This document shows, piece by piece, positions 12,001 to 24,000 of a stretch of 64,000 bases of DNA. The translations under genes and the position numbers were made by a program. This DNA is from Acanthopleura granulata (lineage: Eukaryota; Mollusca; Polyplacophora; Chitonida; Chitonidae): the NCBI GenBank assembly GCA_016165875.1, contig JABBOT010000034.1, forward strand, positions 1,219,322 through 1,283,321, given 5' to 3'. How positions within the stretch are numbered: the first letter of the stretch is position 1; every line of letters begins with the position of its first letter. Under the pieces are notes generated by a model, which saw nothing but the letters and a program-made list of their open reading frames with translations, searched no databases and was not told where the DNA came from.

Positions 12001-15000
12001 CTCTCCTGCGCGTGCTTACCTTTTATAATACCCTTTGCCTTCAGCACATCAGGACTAGGTCTCCGTGACATAAAATGAAAGAGTATATCTCGTATTCTTC
12101 GCTTCCTTTCCTGTGAGACTGTCTCGTCGGTTGACACAGATCGACTCATACCTGGCCAAAAATATTTCACTTATACATTTATCTGATTGTTGTTTAATAT
12201 GATACTCCAGCTATTTTCACTTCTGCCATGATGGTCAGTTTTACAGGTGGAGTGTCCAGAGATGTCACTAACAAGGGCTGACATAAAACCTCAGTCGTAC
12301 AAACAAGTGCCCAGAGAGAGACACCAAACTTGAAACTTTCAATTTAAATTTTTAATGCCAACAAAAAGATAACGAAGTATGACAATCGAATTCATATTGG
12401 TATGATGTATAATAAAGAATGTCTTAAATGATGTTTATGTTTGTTTGTTGAGTCTTTTTCATTAATCATGATGTTATCATGTCAAACTACACTGACAATG
12501 GATTTGGATGTAATGAACACAAAGCACATTTCCAGGATGCAACTTACATGTGCATGAAGCACATTTTCAGGATGTAACTTACATGAAGCACGTTTTCAGC
12601 ATGCAACAAACAAGTGCATGAAGCACATTTCCAGAATGTAACTTACATGAAGCACGTTTTCGGCATGCAACTTACATGTGCATGAAGCACATTTTCAGGA
12701 TGTAACTTACATGAAGCATGTTTTCAGGATGTAACTTACATGAAGCATGTTTTAAGCATGCAACTAACATGTGCATGAAGCACATTTTCAGGATGTAACT
12801 TACATGAAGCATGTTTTCAGGGTGCAACTTACATGTAGCACATTTCCAACATTATTTCTGACTGTTCTTGACATCACAAGCAACTGAACTTTCTGATCAC
12901 ATAAAGGCTTTGTCAACATTGTCTCATGGGTCCAGTAAAAGATGAATCATGTCGCGTGGTATGTCCAGTAAATGATGAATCATGTCGTGGGGTAGGTCCA
13001 GTAAATGATGGATCGTGTCAGAGATATGTCCAGTTAAGGATGCATCATGTCAGAGATAGGTCTATTAAAGAATGCAGCAAATCAAAGATAGATCCAGTGA
13101 AGGATGCAGCACATGAGAGGTAAGTCTAGTAAAGGATACATAATGATGGGTCCAGTAAAAGATACATAATGTCAGAGATAGGTCCAGAAAAGGATATCTC
13201 AGGTAAGGAAGGAGTCCAGTAAGATATACATCGGGCAAGAAAGTCTACCAAGAGATATCTCGGGTAAGGGATGAGTTTCAGTTAGAAATACGCCAGGTAA
13301 AGGGTTAGTGTTGTTGTTGTGGTGGTGGTGGTGCCTCACCTGAGCCAGGAGTTTTGGCTTTGGTCGACTTGCCTCTCTTGAGCCGATCAGTTTCAGCGGT
13401 GACAGGTGATTTCTTCCCGGGACTGCCGTTCAAGTCTGCTGGGAGCTCCACACCTTGTCTCTGTAACACCAGGTCTTACTTCATCACACGACTGGTGGTC
13501 AAATAGTTTTAGCAACTTTACAGACAGCAAATTCACCTATGCCCACAAAAGGTAAAATAACTGTGTCCACCTTCTCTTTCTTTCTTTTGTTAATTTTTTA
13601 AAAATTTCTGTATTATTAGCTGCAACACAATATAATCACCATTTCACTGCAGTTACATTACTTAAATCCCTTCAGGGCTGCAGCGAAGAGTTGGAGTCTA
13701 ATAGGCAACCTGATTGGTCAAGGGCCTGTTGGTAACAGCAAACCAATGCTTTGACAATCTGAGCTCACCAGTGGAATGCTACATTTCGCATAAAGCTGAA
13801 CTCTTTTGAACAGCCACATTTTGATCAATTCTGATCAATTCATCACCATATGGGGCTTAATTAAGTTTAATTTTTTATTGAAAAGGTTTAAACATTGGCA
13901 TCAAAAGTATCATTTTCAGGCCTTTATATGCTTCTGAAAGTACTTCCAAACTTTAGATGAAAAACAGTAAAGTACTTCCAAACTTTAGATGAAAAACAGT
14001 AAAGTACTTCTAAAGCACTCCAAACTTTAGATGAAAAACAGTAAAGTACTTCCAAAGCACTCCAAACTTTAGATGAAAAACAGTAAAGTACTTCCAAAGC
14101 ACTCCAAACTTTAGATGAAAAACAGTAAAGTACTTCCAAAGCACTCCAAACTTTAGATGAAAAACAGTACAGTTTCTCATGCGTTAAAACACACTACACA
14201 TCAACATCAACTGTACACATGAAAGTTCTTTTTTACCCTTACATGTCAATTCTCTTCAATGCGTGTTTAAAGTGAAAGCCAGAGTGCATTATAAAGGAAC
14301 TCACAATCTTCTCCACCACCTCAGACAGTGCAATGTACCAGTGGTGTATCCGCGAGTTATCTTCTGTCTGCAGCAGGTACTGAGTCAGATCCTCACTGCT
14401 CCGCGCTGTCGTCAGCTGACAGAAAAGGAAAGAATTGTTGAAACAATGGACTTTTTGTGTAATCACATCAGTCAATACCACATTTTATAACCTGTTATGC
14501 TAATGGCAGGGAAAGAGCCATCCTTAAAAATATGCTGGTTGGGTGTAACCTGACAGACCCTTCAAAAAAAGGTTCCTGCTCAAAAGGTTTTACTGGTATT
14601 ATGATAAAAGATTTTTATTAATTTTTCTCTTCATGCTAATTTTTCTTAACTCCTTATCTTTTTTTAAGAGCCAGAATAAAAAAAGCAGCATACCCTAACA
14701 ACCAACCTAGGGTTGGGTTACACTCAACAAACAGTTTTTAAGGATGGCCTAGTGAAAGACACAAACCGTAGACTTGTTCTGTCTTAGGATAATGAAAATG
14801 AAATTTTACAAGTTAGTGACCCATTGAATACAAAATACAACTACCGACAGAGCTATAATAATTTATAAACACAGTGCTTGCTGAAACAGGGATTCATAGA
14901 GGCTTTTCAATGGCAGAATCAACAACACCTTAGTACAGTACATGTACATGTATTCAGTTTTTGCTTACTTACACAGCCTAAACTGGTAATTCCCATATAA

Positions 15001-18000
15001 TATCGCAATTTAAGTCATTTAAGGCCAAACATTGTGGCAGGATTGAGTTTGGTTTTGAATTTAGCACCGTGCCTATTGAACAGTGCTGGGGGTCTCCTTG
15101 GCCGAGGGGCCAGGTTTATAGCATGTCAGCACAGCGTAATGAACCAGGTGCCTCTCACCAACGCAGTCACAGTGAGTTAAAGCCCAGTTCATGCTGACTT
15201 CCTCTTCGGCCATATGTAGGAAGGTCCGCCAGAAACCTACGGATCGTCGTGGGTATCCCGCGGGCTTTGCCCGGTTTCCTTCCACCATAATGCTATTTTC
15301 ATATCAGGGAAATATTCTTGAGTATGGCATAAAACACCAATCAAATACATAAATTAATTAAACAGTGTTAGAACATGTATCCTATGAAGCCCTGCACAGA
15401 TCAGCACTTCAAGCCATCCTTAAAAAGTATGTTTGTTGGGTGCAACCTGACTCGCCCTTCATAAAAGGGACCTGCTCAGAAGTATTTTCTGGTATTATAT
15501 GTTTTTTTTCCCGCTTCTCTCCATGTTAATATTTTTAAAAACCCTGCCTGTTTTTCAGGAGCCAGAATTAAAAAAAAAAACTTCACTCTCGACCAACCCA
15601 ATTTTTTTCAAACGGTCAGGTTACGCCCAACAGTTTGTTTAGGGATGCCCTCAGATGTTATCCATATAGTAGACACATGAACATACCAGTATAACATTTT
15701 TCTTGCTGGACATGTCTTTGCCCCCGAACTCCACGTTGGCCCCATGCAGGTTGATGATAAACTCTGGTTTGCCATAAGGAGACCCTGCCCGTACTTGCGA
15801 GGCTTTCTGGTCCTTATAAAACACCAGGTTCGACCCAGACAAAACCACATAGGATGATGTCCAATTTTTTCTGAAAATAATTGAATCAAGATTGAGAAAA
15901 CACACCACGACTGATAAAACACACCATGGAAATATCTGGTCCTTATAAAACACCAGTCCCGGATAAAACCATGTAGAATGCAGTCTAATTTTTTCTGAAA
16001 ATAACTGAATCAAGTCTGATAAAATAGAAACAGAAATATCTATGCCACATTCAGCACTGACAAAGTGATTGATTGACTGATCGGCAGCTTCTTAATGATG
16101 CGGTCAAAAACTTTTCGCTTGTCAGAAGGTGTCCACTTTGGGTGGAGAACACCAGGGAAACTCGTTCACCCTCACTTGGTACCTGACAAACCTCTGGATT
16201 TTAAGCTCAGAGAAAACGTCCAGAACTGGGTTCAAACACGCAATCTTATAGTTCAAGGGGCCAGCCCTTTAACCACATGAGCCTGTGAGGCACCTCATAC
16301 CTGATCAGAAAAGGTTAATTGCAATTAAGAAACTGTCAATCACATCACAATTAATCTTGAAAGTTGAGCTCTTGATAACTGATGCAAGGTCGCAGTGACT
16401 GATACTCAGTTTTCTCTTACTTTAATTTTTTTCCGTTCTCCATAACTTTGGTTTTGTTCAGGAATCTGTCTTTTACATCCTGGATAGAAAAAAAAAAACA
16501 AAGCCAAATCATATAAACAAAAACAATCATATAAACAAATATATCCATCAATTCCTCAATTCAAAACAACTGCTCACTAAATGATTTAGCAATTAAAGGT
16601 CTATTTCTTAGAACCATTTAATTCAGAAAGTAACAGGATACAGTATACAAGGTACAAGTACAAGTACATGACCACAGTGAATCATCCCTGACACTCTAAG
16701 CATCATTGTAAATCCACCCAAACGCTGGACGTGTTGGCAGACAGTCACTTTTTTCCTTCAAATCCAGCGATCTTGAGAAACCTAAACAGTCCTGATCCAA
16801 AATATGGCATAACCTTTTCGTTCACGTCTTTGGTGTTTGCTATTAGATTTACAGAATACATGTAACCATTTTTAATTTACACATGGGTAGTCGGACTCAT
16901 ACATTTTAAGTGAAGGTAACTGAAACGCAGAACAACAACAACAAATACCCTCAGTCAGCTTTCAATGTGCTGTTGTCAAATTGTAAAGTTTTAGTATAAA
17001 TTGTTCTGATACATATAGATACTTCCCAACTCTAAGCACCAGTGGAATTCCTTATTCCTTGAACATGGTGACCGTACTAAGCAGTGACAAGGAACTGACC
17101 AAACATTTAAACAACTCTTAACTTTATGGAATCCACACTGTCTGAAAGTCAAGATTTATAACCTTGATTAGATTTAATGCCATACTCAAAAAAAAAAAAA
17201 ACAAATGTAATTCTCGCATGACGCAGTTCAGTTTTGTGAGCATAGGAAACCAGGGATCCCGGAGGAATTAAACCACCAACTTTTGTTCAGGAACTGAAAA
17301 GATTTCCCACATGACCAACTGACTTGCATTCACGTCTGGTACATCAGTGAAAGTTGTCTCCAATATACTTCATGTCAAACCACACAAAACCAAGCTACAA
17401 GTGACCCAAACAATGCCAACAACTTCAACACTGCCACACAAACATTAGAGACAGGGGAATATCTGGTATTCATGGGCTGGAACTCGGACTCCCGATATCG
17501 ATCACCCGCCAATTTGCGGGTTTTGAATATCATGGGATCCTAAAGGCAGTCACTGATGAGACAGGAACCACAAGGTCCTTCATGGATTCACTCATGGATG
17601 ATTTATCAATCCAGTCAGAGTGCCAGGTTATAACAGCTTGTGCCATCTACCACAGGGATACGTTACTACTAATACTTATTATTCAGTGACTTACTGCAAA
17701 AATCACACCGAACTTTAAAAGTGGAAGTAACATATTCATCTTATATACAACGCGCACCCACTCTCATGCCGGGATTTTATTCCAATTCTTATCTTTAAAG
17801 TAAAGTATAGCCTAATTAAAAACTATATCTTAGGTGAAAGATCTGGCTTTGCTGTTCTTACTTTGCTTTCTACTGAATAATGCTACATTTGAATTTCATT
17901 CAATGATGATAAATGCTAAACAGTGAAATCAAATTTCACTGGTCAACGGATGCTGCTTATGGAATCCATCTTTTGGGTCAAACACCAGAAAGTTAATGTG

Positions 18001-21000
18001 TCAAAAAAATTGAAATTGTCAGTCCCAAGCCCAGGTCTGAAGCCAATACAGGAAACCAGGAATTACCACGCTGTTAAAATGGAGTGGAAGTGATGTGATT
18101 ATGTGATAGAAAATATTGTGTTGTTTAAATGGAATGGGAGGGAGTGATAACAGTGGGGTTCTCTGGCCCTCTACAAAGGGAAGCAAGTTTTGTAACTCGT
18201 AAAACAGCAGTGCGACTCTATCCACTTGAATAACAATGTCAATTATGGTTATTCAACATAGCATTATATTGAAATCTCTAGTATTGTTATTCAGATACGA
18301 AGAGGGTGATGTTGCTTTATGAGTTGCATGATTTACTTCCCTTTGTTGAGGGCTGAAGAACCCCACTGAAGTGATTGAGTGATGGAAAATTCCATGTTGT
18401 TAACACAGAGTGTGACAGAGGGGCAATGATGGAAGTTATTATGTCATCGAAAACACCATACTGTTAAAACAGATTAGGAATCAGTGATATTGACTGAGGT
18501 TATTATGCCATGAAAAATACCCTGTTGTTAAAATGGAATGGCAGTAAGTGGTAACAACTGAATTGATTACGTGATGGAAAATACCAAATTGTTATAAAGA
18601 AATGGCTGAAAGCAAAGGTGATTAAGTGATGGAAAATACCATGTTGTTATGAAGAAATGCCTGTGAGCACAGGCAGTAAGTGTTGGAAAATACCATGTTG
18701 TTATGAAGAAATGCCTGTGAGCGCAGGCAGTAAGTGTTGGAAAATACCATGTTGTTATGAAGAAATGCCTGTGAGCGCAGGCTGTAAGTGTTGGAAAATA
18801 CCATGTTGTTATGAAGAAATGCCTGTGAGCACAGGCAGTAAGTGTTGGAAAATACCATGTTGTTATGAAGAAATGTCTGTGAGCGCAGGCGGTAAGTGTT
18901 GGAAAATACCATGTTGTTATGAAGAACTGTCTGTGAGCTCAGGCAGTAAGTGTTGGAAAATACCATGTTGTTATGAAGAAATGTCTGTGAGCTCAGGCGG
19001 TAAGTGTTGGAAAATACCATGTTGTTATGAAGAAGTGGCTGTGAGCACAGGCAGTAAGTGTTGGAAAATACCATGTTGTTATGAAGAAATGTCTGTGAGC
19101 GCAGGCGGTAAGTGTTGGAAAATACCATGTTGTTATGAAGAACTGTCTATGAGCTCAGGCAGTAAGTGTTGGAAAATACCATGTTGTTATGAAGAAATGT
19201 CTGTGAGCTCAGGCGGTAAGTGTTGGAAAATACCATGTTGTTATGAAGAAGTGGCTGTGAGCACAGGCAGTAAGTGTTGGAAAATACCATGTTGTTATGA
19301 AGAAATGTCTGTGAGCGCAGGCAGTAAGTGTTGGAAAATACCATGTTGTTATGAAGAACTGTCTGTGAGCTCAGGCAGTAAGTGTTGGAAAATACCATGT
19401 TGTTATGAAGAAGTGGCTGTGAGCACAGGCAGTAAGTGTTGGAAAATACCATGTTGTTATGAAGAAATGCCTGTGAGCGCAGGCGGTAAGTGTTGGAAAA
19501 TACCATGTTGTTATGAAGAACTGTCTGTGAGCTCAGGCCGTAAGTGTTGGAAAATACCATGTTGTTATGAAGAAATGTCTGTGAGCTCAGGCGGTAAGTG
19601 TTGGAAAATACCATGTTGTTATGAAGAAATGTCTGTGAGCTCAGGCAGTAAGTGTTGGAAAATACCATGTTGTTATGAAGAAATGCCTGTGAGCTCAGGC
19701 GGTAAGTGTTGGAAAATACCATGTTGTTATGAAGAAATGTCTGTGAGCTCAGGCGGTAAGTGTTGGAAAATACCATGTTGTTATGAAGAAATGTCTGTGA
19801 GCACAGGCAGTAAGTGTTGGAAAATACCATGTTGTTATGAAGAAATGCCTGTGAGCGCAGGCCGTAAGTGTTGGAAAATACCATGTTGTTATGAAGAACT
19901 GTCTGTGAGCTCAGGCCGTAAGTGTTGGAAAATGCTATGTTGTACGAATAAATGGCTGTGAGCGAAGGTGATTAAGTGATGGAAAATACCATGCTGATAT
20001 AAAGAAATGGCTGTGGGCAAAGGTGATTAGGGGAAAATACCACGTTGTTTGAAATGGAATGTAATGATACGTTATCACATGATGGGTTGATAAGGAGCTG
20101 TCTGCCACCAAGGGAAAATAACTCTGAACAATGATGTACCAACTGAGCGACCAGTTCCTGGTCGTTATCACTCCTCTTGGTAACTGTAGGCAATTGAGGC
20201 CTATCCCACAGACTGCCCACGCGGCGAAGGGACAGCTTACGGACCTAGGATAGGGGAGGTAGCTTTTACAGTAACAGCCTTGCAGGATTATCTCCCCTGA
20301 CACACCACACCTTTTCAACTTCTCTAATTAATGAAAGTGATTAACTCAAAAATAGCTGTACCCCCCTCCCCTCCTTCCCCCCCCCAAAAATTTATTTTGT
20401 CCTAGGCTTTCTTTTAACTTTCATGGTCATCATTTGCTTCACATTCTCGCCACACTGGAAACCAATAATATTAAACAAGAAAAGAAACGATGTGTCTGAC
20501 AAAAAGAAAACGACCTATGCTACCAGCGTTCTCACTTGTTCCATTCCAGGCACTTCAGGTTGTCTCCTAACAGTGGTGCTTTAAGTGAAAGACAACTCAA
20601 AAATGCAGTTATGGTGAATGAAAAACCCTTTAAAAACTGTATCTGAAAATACATTTGCTGAATTTTTATGATTATTTTTTACAAATTTAAAGTCCACTTT
20701 ATTGTATGGTGAAGTTATACTGTATTAGCATATTGATGAAGTGGTTCACCAGTGACATCACAAACTTTGTACACCTTTTACATTTAACTCTGAATAAAGT
20801 TCTTGAGAAGTCTACTTCACTAATGTTTGCCTGCGTGTTAAGAAGGTAATGCATGTATAACGTTAAATTTCCACTTCGGTTCTAAGGAAAACTAGGTTTC
20901 ATGTCACCGGTGAACCACATTATCAATATGGTCCATAAAACCCACTATATAATAAAAACATTTGACTGCATTTAATTCACTGGAGAAAAAAATGTAAAAA

Positions 21001-24000
21001 ATTTAGAGAAGATTTTTTCAGAAACAGTTTTTGACGATCTTTTAACTCACCGTAACGTCATTTTAGAGTGGTATTTCACTTTAAGCAATACAACGCAAAA
21101 TATTTTTCAATTTGCGTTAGTCTTTAAATGTGAAATCATTTGAATCTATAAAAATTTACATGTTAATAAAGAGAAGCTGGTTTCTTCAGAGACAGGTTAT
21201 TAAAGATGTGTTTCTTATTAACACTGTTAATGGATCAATGTATACATGTATACAATAAAGACCTAGATTCTAAACAGATACCTAAATTTGCCAAAAGCCA
21301 CTGGTCATCTGCATAAACTACACGGTGGCACATAATCATGTTTTGTACAGACTTTGTCACTGGTGTGCAAATGTAGGATTAGATAACAATTCTGTGTATA
21401 TGTACATGGAGAATCTTATACCACACTGGCAAAAGTTTTTTCCCTGGTATTTTATGGAGCTACAATAAAGCACCAATAAATTCACGGAATTTTATCACAA
21501 ATGAGGGGTTTTTTCTTGCCACTTTCTTGTTGTGGTTCCAACGACTAGACATTTCAGAACATAGAGTTTGACAAATACTGTATTGAGATTTTATGAAATA
21601 AATTGAGTTTTTGATACATTGATATATAGCCTAGTGAATCAGACACTGTATGTTATGAATACAACGTCTAACAGAGGTCCATTTGAAAAACCAGGGATAT
21701 TTTTCTGTTCATATTTAGACAGTGCCTAGCCTTTAAAATCTGTATGTTGCTCAATCAGCAATGATCAGCCGTGGGGATCGCACAGTACAGGAGTTTTAAA
21801 ACCCTTCTGTTCAGCTCACATCGCTTGTTTTAATCAGCGGCCCCATTATTGATTACTTGCTGATCGCTGGACATTTTTGATTACTGAAAATTCTCAGTCA
21901 GAAAAATTGAGTTTTCTGATTTCTCAAATTCAGTTTCTAAAAAAACAAAAATTGGCTAGAAAAACCCCTGGGTCTATCTACCGTTCTCTATGAAGTCCAG
22001 AGCAGAAAAATGATGAGTTTTTGCCAAGACTGAGTTGCACATTTTCCCTGATACTGAGAGTTCTACTGATCTTTAGAAAGGTGCTTCAATGTTTGTTTGG
22101 AATGCAAGGTGACATACTTCTGGGAAAATGTTATTAGCTTAAGCACCATAATTAATACAATATGAAATTTATTTGCCTCCAAAAATGCACTTTTTACAAC
22201 GTTTACCGAAAGAAGTGATTTACTGTAAACCTGATAAGATGTCACACAAATTTTTCACAAACATGATATAGCAGGGTGGCTTATAATTTGTGAAGAACTC
22301 TATGAGATTATAAGCAATTTACTGCATATCTCTGCACTTCGTCATAAAATTCATGTGAATTCACACAGAAGAACACATCTCAAAGAGTTCATACAGAAGA
22401 ACACAGCTCAAAGAGTTCATACAGAAGAACACATCTCAAAGAGTTCATAGGGAAGAACACACATAGGGAACAGCCCGAACCTACCGTGGGAAAGATTGGG
22501 CTCTCCGATGTCTGACTTCCTGGTGGAACGGCTTCTTTCACGTCTGAGGTGTTCTGAAAATGACAGGGAAAAAAAGACCAGCATGAACAACCGCTGCTTG
22601 TAACAATAATAAATATATCTGAAAGATAAGATGTAAATCTTCAACCTTTTCAATCATTAAAGGAGTTTTCAAAGGGTAATTTATGCATACAGTTATTGTA
22701 AAAATGAAGTCAAAAATCATTTGTTTGAGTCACCATATGTTTCAGCTCCATAAATTTCTAGGAATTATTTCTCTAGAGCGTACAGTTCTCCACGAAAATA
22801 CTGAAATATTGCTCCCAGCAGTGCTTGGAAAGGCTGAGGAATAAGGGCATGTCAATATCTGATGTGAGAATGAATAGAGCTGTCTGACAAAAAGTGACAT
22901 GCACAAATCCATGAGGTACATGCACTGAAATTGCATTTTTTCTTTTGGCACAAGTGTCGACAAGAAATGTATGTAGTTATAGACAGGCGAATGGATGTAT
23001 GGCCTATCTACAAACACAGACCAGTGCTTATATGACCTGAGGATAACAGTGAACAAGAATGTACTCGTACCTGCTTGTTCATCAAAGATTCCGACAAATT
23101 GTTATCCAAATTATATACATGTATATATATATACAGCGGATATAGAATCAATGACACATCATATCCATCCATTCACATCATACTGTTATAAAACAAATTT
23201 TGTAATTTTTGTTTGTTCCAAGTCTCTGACACGGGAAAAGGTTTATTTACTTATACAACTTTTTTTAATATGATTTCTAGTAAAAGAAATTTTGAACCAC
23301 AGCTCTAAAGAACTTTAGAAGAAGACAAAATTAAATTACAAAATGAGGGGAGATAACTCACATTTCCCTTGGATGGGGCCAGCATCAAGTTTGGTGGCAG
23401 TGTGGTGGATTTCCTCTGTGCTTCCAGCCTGTCTTGACTGTCCACGTACATTGACTGCGTCTTCGATATCCTTTCTTTGAGAGCAGCAGAACGTGATGCG
23501 ACATCCACGTGGCTCAGGGTGTCAGAGACACTCTGGCCATGGGCAACCATCTGCGAGAAGGGAGCAGACGCGAATGAGAGTGGATGTAGGCCATATTGTC
23601 TAGAGACAGGGGCGATGAGGAGAAGGGAAACAAAGTCAAGTCCGCAAAAAGGTGCCTGACATTTCTGGAAGCACCATTTGCTGGAAGTTAAGTATAGCTG
23701 AAGTGAACTTTGTCCAGAACTATATAACATGGAAACCATGGTCATAACACTTTCGTCCAAAGGGGTGTTTTCAAAAATATCAGGCACCTGTTTGCAGGCT
23801 TGTAAAGGAAGGCCAAAAAGATGGAACTGAACAAGGGAAGTTGTGAAAGACGCCATCAAACCAATCAATGAATGATCATGGATATAGTGCCAAGTCGGCA
23901 ACATTTCAGTCAAATGTGATGATATCCTGCCTCATTTAAACTGGGTTATTTCCCTTTGGTAGGTTTTTTTAAAAAGTTAACACTAATGCAGTGCATCACC

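Noticed and set aside
18649..19940. Regular repeats resembling a CRISPR array
   Set aside because: Units are directly tandem with no unique spacers, in a clearly eukaryotic intron. The same applies to the 56-bp array at 43325.
18657..19961. 434-codon plus-strand frame of 18-residue Cys-containing repeats (KCWKIPCCYEE)
   Set aside because: It is the direct translation of a 54-bp satellite whose period is a multiple of three. Minus-strand frames are open too, the start lies inside the array, and it is antisense within an ARHGAP intron. No signal peptide, promoter or splice context supports a gene.
23551..23913. Upstream extension of the exon 5 frame (121 codons)
   Set aside because: A good pyrimidine-rich acceptor lies at 23551, and the extra sequence shows no domain and no in-phase acceptor of comparable quality.
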